A DNA stretch of 19,341 bases from Geosiphon pyriformis (taxonomy: Eukaryota; Glomeromycota; Glomeromycetes; Archaeosporales; Geosiphonaceae): NCBI GenBank assembly GCA_016748015.1, contig JAAOMT010000299.1, positions 1,171,867-1,191,207 on the forward strand. Direction: 5' to 3'. The position numbers and the translations under genes were made by a program. The notes under the pieces are model-generated. The model was not told the DNA's origin, searched no databases, and worked only from the letters and a program-made list of their open reading frames with translations. Shown here in pieces: positions 9,385-18,639 of this stretch; position 1 is the stretch's first letter, and each line of letters begins with the position of its first letter.

Positions 9385-10027
9385 TACTGACCCAAATGAT
9401 CAGCAAAAATCAAGTATAAATAAATGCACTATTTCCAAAACAGAGGTATCTTCAATTAACATAAACAATTATTTTTTGGATCAAAACATTCAAAATGCTT
9501 TCTATACTCTCTATGAATATTGGATCAAAAACTATCCAAATACTACTTTGACTATTAGAAAACAAACCACCATAACTGATAACAGTGGAACACATACTGT
9601 TATTAAACCAAAAAAAACTACTACCAGAAGAGAAAAAATTGGTAATAAAATAGATAAATATCTGTTGGAAAGTATAACAGCAGCTATACTTTCACCTTCC
9701 AACACAATTGGAAAAACACTCCAAGAAATCTTACCCATAGACAAAAACTTGACATATGAAAGACAATTAGAACTCTATAGTTACTTTGGTGAAATCATAG
9801 AAGATATGAAACTCATGAAAAAAACAATTTCAGAGATACAGACAGAAATTTTGGACATTATATGATTAGATGTCTCAAGAGTTTTAACTATTGCTAAAAG
9901 AGCCAAAACTCTAATACAAAGATTTGGTCTCTTGGATACAAAACTCATTTTGCCTCAAGTGTTATATACCTTATCTACAAAAGACTTCAACAAACTAGTT
10001 AGCTTTGAGTTAGACAAAACCTTTTAA
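9314..10027 (+). pseudogene. Extra frame after integrase, unknown product, one in-frame stop
   Basis: I do not recognise this protein. The frame is open from 9314 for 183 residues to TGA (9863-9865), then continues as LDVSRVLTIAKRAKTLIQ to TAA at 10025-10027, so the original product was at least ~235 residues. It starts within the end of integrase but in another frame. The persuasive part begins near GNTDPNDQQ (about 9380), so it may be a separate ORF or a former C-terminal extension of Pol. It shows a Lys/Arg/Thr-rich stretch (IKPKKTTTRREKIGNK), then mostly charged helical sequence (SYFGEIIEDMKLMKKTISE). There is no signal peptide or membrane span in the convincing part, so it does not look like an envelope gene. 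It ends about 50 bp before the polypurine tract, the place where some gypsy elements carry a third gene. It is less broken than pol. Confidence 0.6.
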
Positions 10028-10075
10028 ATAGATTACTCCATGAATATCTTGATTTTGCTAGAGCTCAATCTCTTT

Positions 10076-10086
10076 AGAAAGGATGA
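10076..10086 (+). promoter_or_regulatory. Polypurine tract
   Basis: AGAAAGGATGA lies directly against the 3' LTR, where plus-strand DNA synthesis is primed. It is purine-only except for one T. Position is the main evidence. Confidence 0.6.
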
Positions 10087-10175
10087 TATTATGGTTGAAA
10101 CTTATACTTCTTATTAATTATCACATGTATTAGCCACTGATGTTATATAATTTAGCCATTCTATTATTAGATAAT

Positions 10176-10307
10176 GATCATTGATCTGATTAATGACCTG
10201 ACCATTGACCTGATCATTGACCTAATCATTGACCTAATCAATGACCTGATCATTGACCTGACCATTGACTTAATTATTGACCTAGTTGTTGACTTGATCA
10301 TTGACCA
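10176..10307 (+). repeat. 12-bp minisatellite in U3 of the 3' LTR, eleven units
   Basis: Eleven contiguous 12-bp units close to GATCATTGACCT, two more than in the 5' LTR. The right end is again 11 bp before a TATATAA box. Confidence 0.93.
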
Positions 10308-10318
10308 CTTTTAACAAC

Positions 10319-10325
10319 TATATAA
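10319..10325 (+). promoter_or_regulatory. TATA-like box of the 3' LTR
   Basis: TATATAA, matching 3241-3247 in the 5' LTR. If active it would read outwards into the LINE sequence downstream. Confidence 0.5.
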
Positions 10326-10835
10326 GCAATAAATTTTTTAGCTGTAGAAAAACATGTTTAAAATAATTAAGAATAAATAAAATAACAACTTTCATCTCAA
10401 TCATTCTCTTATCACTAATTTTCCTTTCTTTACCTTCAAGTATCTGAACATTTTAAAGATAAAAAATTACTTGTTGGCCTTTACCTACTCTTTTCCTGAA
10501 ATATATAAGTATAGCAATTGAAGATTATTGAATAAAACATAACTGAAGAGCACATTTGATACTTGATATTGAATTCTAAGAGTGCTGATGTGAAGCATAG
10601 AATTATACCAAGTGTGATCATTTGTTGACAGTATGGACTATCCCTCTATCTTTAGATTCTCCAGTTATCTTTTGAAAAGTATAGTGACTGAGATATTTTA
10701 TGAGACTGATCTCACACATTAAATCTATACTTATTCAATTCGCTCTTTGAAGTTGAATTCTCTTTGATTATTTCCATTACTCTACAATTTTGTTTTCCCT
10801 TGCTATCTATTAGCTTGTTACTCTAATCTGTAACA

Positions 10836-11350
10836 ATATATACAAAGTTTCAAAGATAGCTGATTGGTTTTTATCAATATATTTATTGTTTAAAAATTAT
10901 ATTTTGGTTTTTATTTTAAGTTTATATGTTAAAGCTATTCTAGAAAAAAGATTAACTTAGTTCTATAAAGTCAATTAATAATAGTTAAAGTTTTAAATAA
11001 TAGTGCTTTTGGAGTTCTCAGTAGAAATTTCAATAAAAATAATTCTGATTATAATGCAAGTTTCAAGAAATTTTTGGATATGAGTTTATATAACTCTTTT
11101 AGTAATTTTTTATTATACAAATTACCTATATAGTTTAATTCTAAAAAGATTAGTAAATATATAGACTTTATTTTAGTTAGTGACAGTTTTTAGAATTTAT
11201 TATTCAAATGTGTTTTTTAATACTAATTATATGATTATATTGATAGATATTGGCTTAAAAAAACTTTTTAGTTCTTAATTTATCTTAATATGCAAGCAAG
11301 TTGTTTAAAATAAGTGAAAATATAAGATTTGTGGTATTAATAAAAAAATC
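10836..11350 (+). pseudogene. LINE copy A, third segment: rest of the endonuclease domain
   Basis: It continues the frame cut at 3032. IYKVSKIADWFLS (from 10838) is followed by LLFKNYILVFILSLYVKA, then across stops and shifts RNFNKN (near 11,015), DYNASFKKFLDMSLYNSF and YIDFILVSDSF (near 11,160-11,190). The last is the IDYIFVS-type motif of APE endonucleases, which nick the target DNA for LINE integration. The segment is saturated with A and T, and stops are frequent. A homologous piece on the minus strand (DSFKKSISFKKCLNLSLVNF, about 15,590-15,650) supports the identification. Confidence 0.78.
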
Positions 11351-13640
11351 TAAAAGAAATTTGGAAATCAGTTGTTGATTGCTATTTTAGTTGTTACCAA
11401 TAATTTTGAAGACTGTAAAAAAAAATTAACATTAACAGAATGTAAATACTACTTAGTTAGATGATATATTTTGCCATTAATATTGCTCTTTCAAAAACAT
11501 GATACCAGAATAATAGTGTAATCAAATATGCTGTATCTACTAAGTTTTATAAATTAGAATTACTGATGTTAAAAATTTTAAAGGCATATAAATTAAAAGA
11601 TTTAGAAATAATTCAAACTCTGGTTAATAAGTAGATTAAATTAGATTTTGGCCAAATAGCTGAATTTAAAAATTTTTTTAATAATAATTACAGTAGAGTC
11701 TTAATTAAATAATTATTAGCTTGTTTTAAAAAAGTTTATAAATCTTGTAAGATATTAAAATCTAAAGCTGTTAAGAGTTTTTGTATTAAAACTGGCATTA
11801 TTAGATACATAAAAGCTTTTGCCATTAATAAAAATTAGATAATAAAAAGTGTACAAAAAAAAATTTTTAGAAAGATTATATTAAATTATTTGGTTAATAG
11901 TAGTAATTTGATTTTAAAATCCAGTTTTGTCAAGTATAAAATTAATTTAATTATAGAAAACTGTACAAAAAAACGTGCTATTAAAAATGTTCTTTCTTTT
12001 AATTAGTAAAAACAATTCATGTTTTTTGATTATATCAAAAATAAAGCATTTTTAGGTATTATAAAGCATATTGGTTTTAATGAATTTTTTTTGATGGTTA
12101 AGAATCTTTCTAATAGTAAAGCTAATAAACTATTTAGTATTTTTAATGAAATGTAAAAGCATTATAATAGACATATTTTGGATCATTTTTTGTGTTTATT
12201 TAATTTGTGTTTAGTAACAAAATTGGTTTTTAATGCTTAAAAAGAAACCTAAGTATTGATGATTCTAAAGTCTTATAAATAGAAAAATGTTTTGACAAAT
12301 ACCAGACCAATTGTTTTTATTGAAACTACAAAAAAAATTCTGTTTAATTAAATATTCAAGATTTGTAGTAAGTACAATATTCTATATGAAAACAATTTTT
12401 TGGTTTTAAAAAACACTTTAATTTAGTTTTCTATCTTTGTTATTAGATTTTTTATTAAAGACACTTTAAAAAAAATCAATATATGTAACAGATTTATTAG
12501 GTTTTTTGGTTATATTTACAATGATCATAAAAATAAGACAATAACATACTTTAGTTTATCTAATAGTTATGGAATTTATAATAAGCTAAATCAAAATAAA
12601 GTTTTTTTACTTCTTTTTTGAAAAATTTTTATGACTTTTTTTTATGTAAAGTAAAAAGCACAATTTATTTTTTAAGTACTATATAAATTCTAAATTTGTT
12701 ACTAGAACTGACACAATTAAATTTAATACATATTTAATCTTTTATTTGGTTACTAACACTTTTGTAGATAACATAATTTAAATTGATAACTATTATACAG
12801 TAATGCAAAAAATTTTGAGCATTATTAACAAGTTTTTTGATATTATGAATATTTTAATAAATATAAACAAAACAATTGCCATTTTAATAAATTCAAGATC
12901 TAATAGTATTTCTTTAAATATAAGTAAGTCTTCTGTTTTAATTATAAAAGCTAAAATTCAAGACTAATTTGCTAAATAACTTTTCTAATAAGATTGTGTA
13001 CTATCTATTTTGTACAATTTAAAGCTTTTTAATCAAGTTCAAATAGAAAAAAAGATGACATTAGTTTTGAATTTTGTTAATACTAGTGGTATTTTTGGTT
13101 GGCTTTTTAGATATAGGTTGCTAGATTTATAAGTATTAGAATAGATTTTTTAGAACTTACTTTAGTTTTTGTTAAGTTAAAAGTTAATTTAATAAACAAT
13201 TTTTTGATTAGTATTACTCAAATTTTTTTGCATAATAATAGTTTTTTGGCCAATAATTTGTTTAATGCTTTTTGTCTTAAAAATAGAATTTTTGCTATAA
13301 GTATTTTGAAACAAATAGAATATTTTTGAGTTTATAAGTCTTTTAAGTATTTTGGCATAATTTTTGTAAACCAGTTTTTAAGCAGTTATGGAAAATGCTT
13401 TTCTTGGAAAAATTTTTGTTGTTAAAGCAGTTGAATCTTAAAAGTTCGATTTTTTTTTAGTTTATACAGATTTCAGAATTTGTTAAGAACAATAATCTGG
13501 CTTGTGATTTTCTGTTTGCTTTTAGACATTGTTTCGAAATAAGTATATCTAATATAGTAATTTTAGTGTTGTCTGTTCTAATTTAAAAGATATTTTTTTG
13601 TCTGAAATCTCAATTTAAATTAATAATTCTATTAAAAACT
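11351..13640 (+). pseudogene. LINE copy A, fourth segment: linker and reverse transcriptase
   Basis: No open frame remains, but RT blocks can be followed. NTRPIVFIETTKKILFN starts near 12,298, NICNRFIRFFGYIYNDHKNK near 12,480, YGIYNKLNQNKVFLLLF near 12,570-12,620, and TFVDN near 12,761-12,772. That last block is the catalytic FVDD box with the second Asp changed to Asn (AAC at 12,770). TIAILINSRSNSISLNISKS follows near 12,870. The finger/palm order is correct for a LINE. I see no DxxxAYD-type motif A between about 12,420 and 12,480, where it belongs, which suggests an internal deletion of a few tens of residues. The stretch 11,351-12,200 is the linker between endonuclease and RT; fragments such as LILKSSFVKYKINLIIENCT (about 11,910) are readable. 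Confidence 0.75.
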
Positions 13641-14896
13641 TTAGCTTTTTTAATATAATTAATAATACTATTGCTTATTTTTTTGATTTGAGTTTAAGCA
13701 TAGAAATAGAGATCTATGATTTGTTTTCTTTGATTTTGGTTAAAATGTAAATTATTGTTTTGGCTCTTGAATGTGTTTTGGTTTCTTTTAATATTATAAT
13801 TTTTTCTAATAGTTAAGCTTCTATAAATATGTGTTAAAATAAATTGAAATTAAAAATACTTAATTTTCATAATAGGTGTTAGATTAAACATCATTACATT
13901 AATAATTTAGTTAAAAATAAAAGCATTTTTGTAAATTAAACCAAGATAAAAAGCTATTTTACAATAGTAGACAATAAGCATACTAATAGATTGGCAAATT
14001 AGACTCCTTTTTTAAAGCTTGTTTTTTCAGTAAATATTAAGAAAAAGTTTTTGTTGGCTGATAACAAGATGGTATCTGACAATGTTTAACATTTTATTAA
14101 GATGATATATAATACTATAAAACGTTTTTAATAAGAAGTTAGACCTGGTTTTAATATAATAAATTTCTTATGTATTAATAATATTAATTAGAAACTTATT
14201 GCTTTAGTTTGACATTTTGATTCTTACAAAATTGTTAGATACACAAGCAAATAAAATGTTAATTTGTGTATATACTTAATAAAAACACTACATAAAAGAT
14301 TGCTTATAGCTGTTAAGAAGTATTTATATAACTATAATTATTTAAACATGTTGTATATATGCTATAATAAAATAAAGTTCTTAAATCATAGTTTTGTTTA
14401 CATTTTAAATTTGTTTATTCATCAGAAATTATTAAATAAATGTTTTTTTATGTAAAAGTTTTTAATTAATACAATTTTGGTTTTGTTTGCAGTTCTTTAA
14501 TTATTGGTTTTATGTGTTTTTAATATAAATTTTGTATACAGTTTTGTACAAGAAATTTGTGTTTGAGAATTAATTGGAAAAACCAAAACTTTTTTCAGAA
14601 ATGCTAATTTAATCACAGCTAAATTGATTAAGTTTGTTCAAAACTTGGTGGTTGGTTATAAAAAATGAATTTAAGTGTTTAATTTGAAACTTCAAATAAA
14701 CATAAATTATAAAATTTTGTTAAGTAAAAATAACTTTTTGTTTGATATTGTTTACAGTCTTTTTGCTAAAATTTTTGGTAATATTACTTGGTTGTTGAAG
14801 ATTAAAAAGAGTTATGCTGTTAGTTTTGGTTTAAAAATAAGTTATTTGTTTTTTGTTGGTGCAAATAAGGAAGTTCTTATTAATATAATTATATAA
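13641..14896 (+). pseudogene. LINE copy A, fifth segment: RNase H and C-terminal domain
   Basis: Near 13,680-13,830 the readable pieces FFDLSLSIEIEIYD, VLALECVLVS and IIFSNS correspond to an RNase H domain of this LINE family. The acidic residue expected in the SDS motif is Asn (AAT, 13,808), and the AEL-type Glu reads Lys. At 14,264-14,455 an open piece has LHKRLLIAVKKYLYNYNY, then ICYNK and NHSFVY, a decayed CCHC-like knuckle with two of the cysteines gone. The final open piece 14,675-14,896 (FNLKLQININYK to EVLINIII) matches the C-terminal end of the family, and the TAA at 14,894 is probably the original stop. The nearly complete downstream order is why I call this one element and not scattered fragments. 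Confidence 0.72.
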
Positions 14897-15976
14897 TATA
14901 GTCTTAATTGGCTGAATAATTGGTTACATATAACAAGTATGTAAATTATATTTAATTTAAAGCAAACTAAAATTTACAAAGTTTGACAATATAATAATTT
15001 TTTAATTTTAAATAAAATAAACTTAACAATATATTTATAACAAATATGATTTTAATATTATTAAAGCATAATTATATTTTTAATAATAATAAAATCTTAA
15101 TATTAGGTTTCAAATATATTGTTTTAGTAATTTTAGAAATTAGAAGTTTAAAATTATAATATTATTAACAAATCTTAAAATCATAACTTTTTAAAAACAA
15201 TCTTAGTTAATAAATATATTAATAATCAAATAATACTTTATATTTAATCTAAGTTTTTAGTTTTTTTGTGTTTAAAAAAATTTTCAAATAAATTACTGTC
15301 TTAAATAAAGTAATATTCTTAAATTAATTCTATTTAATATTATTTAAATTTTTAAAATTGTATTTTTAACACTTTTTATTAATTTATTTTTACAGAAAAG
15401 TTAATTAAAACATCCAAAAATTTATTTAATTCTATACAAATAAATACAGTTTTGTAATTAATATCAAAAAAATTACTTATATTATAAACTTTTTTTTAAT
15501 TACAATATTTATATAATTAATTATTTTTATTATTATTTTTAAATTGCTTTATATAGTAGCTTTAGTTATAAAATAATTTATTAAAAATTTACTAAACTGA
15601 GATTTAAACACTTTTTAAAACTAATACTTTTTTTAAAACTATCTTTATTACAAAAAAAATTAATTTTATTAGCTTGATTTAAACATATAATTAATAAAAC
15701 ATTAAAATAAAAATCCAAAATCAAAACTAATTTTTTTTTTAAATAATAGCCTAATTAACGAAAAATAACCAGTTATCTTAGATATTTTGTAAATATATTA
15801 AGCCAAATTATTATTTTAATAATTATAATACTAAATTTTAAATAATTAGATTCCAAACCAGAAGTAAAAATTTATATATTAATAAACTTATTTTTAATTT
15901 TAAAATCTAATTCAATTTTTTATTATTGACTTAATAATAATAAAAACCATATTGTTTATTTTTTGTGTTATTTTAT

Positions 15977-16248
15977 AATATCTTTTTGCATGGCAAAATT
16001 GTTTATTTTTTTATATTATATATAACAATTTTTTATACTGACTTATTTATTTAAAAAACAATATAATAGTTTTATTCTTAAAAAATAATTTACTAAATCT
16101 TAATAAAATTATAATAACAAAGCCAAAAAGTGTTAACATATTTGTTTTTAAGTTATTTAATTAAAAAATAACAATAGCAAAAAATAAATATAAGCAAATA
16201 ATACATTAATGGTTTTTTTAAAAAAACATTCAAATTTATATTAATATT
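15977..16248 (-). repeat. Inverted-repeat arm pairing with 18,300-18,571
   Basis: The reverse complement of this 272-bp stretch aligns with 18,300-18,571 at roughly 85% by eye. It shares tattaatataaatttgaat, actttttggctttgtt and ttaaataaata, with a gap of about 2.05 kb between the arms. Similarity continues inwards at lower identity. Confidence 0.85.
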
Positions 16249-16856
16249 TACAATTAATATTTTAATAAATATAGTTTTAAAAAAAAATTATTAAGAAAAA
16301 AAATAGAATTCAATTTTAATTTCAAAAAAATTTGGTTAAAAAAAATCTTTAAATTGTGTTTTAATTTGTTCAAATAAAAAAGCACTATTTATATTATATT
16401 TTAGTTATTTGAATAATAATAAAAATAATAACTTGGTTTTCAACTTTTAAATAAAACAAAAATTATATTAAAATTGTTTTAAGTAGGTTTTTTTGAAAAA
16501 ACTTTTAATTAAAAATAAAAATAGTTTTAAATTAACAAAAAACTGGTTTATTATTATTTATTTAAAAAAAGTGTTTTATAAAATATTATTAAACAGTTTT
16601 AATAATTCTACATATTTTATTGATAAAAATACTATTAATTATTTTATAAAGTATTAATATTAATAAATTAGAATATTAAAATACAAAATTGTAAATAAAA
16701 TATATATATATATATTAATATTGAATTATATAATAAAATAAAATAAATTGTTTTTTATATGTATATTGCAAATTTACTTTTTTTATTTAAAATATATTAC
16801 AAAATTAATATTAGAAATTTTATTAAATACTTATAACAAATTATTAAAAATAAAAA

Positions 16857-16884
16857 TTAATAATTAATAATTAATAATTAATAA
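16857..16884. repeat. Four perfect copies of TTAATAA
   Basis: A 7-bp unit repeated four times without change, in AT-rich DNA where such arrays arise easily. Confidence 0.9.
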
Positions 16885-16929
16885 ATAAAATAAAATTTTT
16901 GTTTTTTTGTTATATTTTTGGTTATTTAA

Positions 16930-16959
16930 AAATTGATAGTTATTATTAGCAATAATATA
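16930..16959 (+). repeat. Direct repeat, first copy (second at 17,171-17,200)
   Basis: Thirty bases around agttattattag recur 241 bp downstream with five differences, all transitions. It may be a remnant of a tandemly repeated 5' region of a LINE. Chance similarity is possible at this base composition. Confidence 0.4.
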
Positions 16960-17584
16960 ACACAAAAAAAATTATTTTTGGTTTATTAGTAATAATTTTA
17001 AAAAAAATAATTTTTTCTTAAAAAATTGGTTTTTAAATAAACTTTTAAAAGTTTTTAATAAATATAAAAACAAATAATATTATAAAATATAAAATGTTTA
17101 AATTTTAAAAAAATATATTTTTTTTCTTATATTTTTTATTATTTTATAAGAAATAAATTCTTTTATTTTGAAATTAACAGTTATTATTAGTAATAGTATG
17201 ATTAAAAAAAGTTGGCAAGAAGTTTTCTTATAATTTTATAAGTAATATACTTAGACAAAGGCAAAAAACTTTAATTATCAATATTAAATATTTAAGTAAT
17301 AAATTTAATATAAATTTAACTAGGATTTTAAATAGTTTTTAACATAAAAGTTAATGTAAACAAAAAAATAAGCAATTTTTTATTAATTAAAATAGTTATA
17401 ATATTAATAGTAAAAAAAATATTTATAAAACAAAATAAATTAATATTGATAAAGTAAATAGTTTTTTTTTAAATCTCTGAATTTAACATAAAAAAAATAA
17501 CATTTTTTTTCTATTGTATTATTAATTTGAACAAAATTTGAATTAATTCCAAGATTATTAAAAAAAAAGTGCAAATACTTGTTA

Positions 17585-18600
17585 AAAAATTTTATGTATT
17601 AAATATTTATTTTTTAACAAATAAAAAAAAGAGTATTATAATAAAAATACAGTTATTAAAAAACTTATTATTTTATCAAAATTTGTAAAAATTGTTATAT
17701 TTATATTTATTACTAAGAAAAACATAAATCAAGCTATAATATTAACTAATAAAAAAACAATCTATTTAAATAATATTTTTAAAAAACAAAAAATTTATTT
17801 AAATTAAACTGTAATAATCAAAAAATTTTTTATAAATATACCAAAAAAAGCAATTAATTTAGCTTGTTTATATTTAAACCAATAATATTAATTTAATTAA
17901 AACTTATTAAATTATAATAAAAAATTATAGTAAAATTTGCCAAATTAAATTAAATTAATTTGTTAATTTTTAAATAGTTTATTTTAATTAATAAAAATTC
18001 TGTATATATAGCCAAGGCTAATCTAGATTAAACAGCATAATTGTTAAAAAATTGTTATAAAACACTATTATTTACTTTACTTATAAACACAATTACATAT
18101 AATTTTGGTATTTTTTTAAAAAAAACTGGTAAAACAACATGTATTATTTAAAATTTAATATATAACAGTTTGTTTTGACTTTAAAAAAACTTTAAAACAG
18201 ATTTATTATATTATTTTGTATTTAATAAAGTTAATTTTTCTTGGATTAGACTTAATTAATTTGTTATAAAAACTATAAAAAGTTTTGTTACTAGTTGCTA
18301 ATATTAATATAAATTTGAATGTTTTTTTAAAAAAAAGTATTAGTGTATTATTTGTTAATATATATTTTTTTGCTGCTATTATTTATAAATTAAGCAGCTT
18401 AAAAGCAAATATGTTAATACTTTTTGGCTTTGTTGTTATAATTTTATTAAGACTTAATAAATTGTTTTCTAAAAATAAGATTATTGTATTATTTTTTAAA
18501 TAAATAAATTAGTCTGAAAAATTGTTATGTGTAATATAAAAAAATAAACAATCTTACTAAGCAAAAAATATCATATTTAATCAGTTTTTTGGTAGAAAAT
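17585..18600 (+). pseudogene. LINE copy C, plus strand: upstream region, ORF1 and start of endonuclease
   Basis: It is homologous to copy A from about base 10 of the window, sharing ctgtaataatcaa (17,808) and tttttaaaaaaaactggtaaa (about 18,112). It also covers the ORF1 tail that copy A has on the far side of its Tc1 insertion. A 72-residue frame survives at 18,285-18,503, with LKANMLILFGFVVIILLRLN corresponding to LKSKIIVFEILVDLVLVRLN of copy A near 2,670-2,730. Then aaaataaacaatcttacta (from 18,541) matches the endonuclease start of copy A at 2,814-2,833. Similarity fades after about 18,600, where different sequence begins, so the copy is truncated there. It has no Tc1 insertion. Confidence 0.75.
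18300..18571 (+). repeat. Inverted-repeat arm pairing with 15,977-16,248
   Basis: Plus-strand partner of the arm above, inside LINE copy C. Both arms correspond to the end of ORF1 and the start of the endonuclease. Confidence 0.85.
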
Positions 18601-18639
18601 AGCAATCAACTTTGAATAATCTATATTCATTTAAAAAAA

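Larger units (their letters stand above)
3033..10835 (+). mobile_element. Ty3/gypsy LTR retrotransposon, structurally complete, coding regions dead
   Basis: The element is 7,803 bp: 5' LTR, gag, protease, reverse transcriptase, RNase H, integrase, an extra frame, then 3' LTR. Integrase after RNase H is the Ty3/gypsy order. Outer ends are TGTTACAG and CTGTAACA. It is flanked by ATAT on both sides (ATATAT if read as 6 bp; 5 bp does not match), an acceptable target duplication in AT-rich DNA. It lies inside the endonuclease region of LINE copy A. All coding regions carry stops and frameshifts, and catalytic residues are lost in protease, reverse transcriptase and integrase, so it could not transpose on its own. 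Confidence 0.97.
10087..10835 (+). repeat. 3' LTR (749 bp)
   Basis: It begins TATTATGG, where the 5' LTR has TGTTACAG (three transitions, so the terminal TG is lost), and ends CTGTAACA followed by ATAT. Outside the minisatellite it aligns with the 5' LTR over 617 bp with no gap. The whole 24-bp length difference is two extra 12-bp units. Confidence 0.97.
14950..17300 (-). pseudogene. LINE copy B, minus strand: ORF1 tail and endonuclease, extremely AT-rich
   Basis: Plus-strand C now exceeds G, the reverse of copy A, and reading the minus strand recovers the same LINE. The ORF1 tail lies at about 16,250-15,977 and matches copy C. TSGLESNY lies near 15,860, DSFKKSISFKKCLNLSLVNF in the endonuclease near 15,650-15,590, and a piece like LDVLINF then KVLKIQF near 15,410-15,350. 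The sequence is nearly all A/T with dense stops. Its downstream end meets the tail of copy A near 14,950, before any RT block, so B is truncated. The upper boundary is uncertain; homology with copy C upstream of ORF1 can be followed to about 16,700. Confidence 0.65.
16750..17580. other. Very AT-rich spacer between the heads of LINE copies B and C
   Basis: No coding frame on either strand can be supported. It probably holds the 5' untranslated parts of copies B and C, but no clear junction is visible. It contains four perfect tandem TTAATAA units (16,857-16,884) and a degenerate direct repeat about 241 bp apart (16,930 and 17,171). Confidence 0.5.

Noticed and set aside
9314-10027. Envelope gene of an errantivirus-like element
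   Set aside because: There is no signal peptide, cleavage site or C-terminal membrane span in the convincing part; the sequence is charged and soluble-looking.
14950-17580. Mitochondrial or plastid insert, suggested by extreme A/T content
   Set aside because: No rRNA, tRNA or organelle protein is seen, and minus-strand LINE fragments can be read through most of it.
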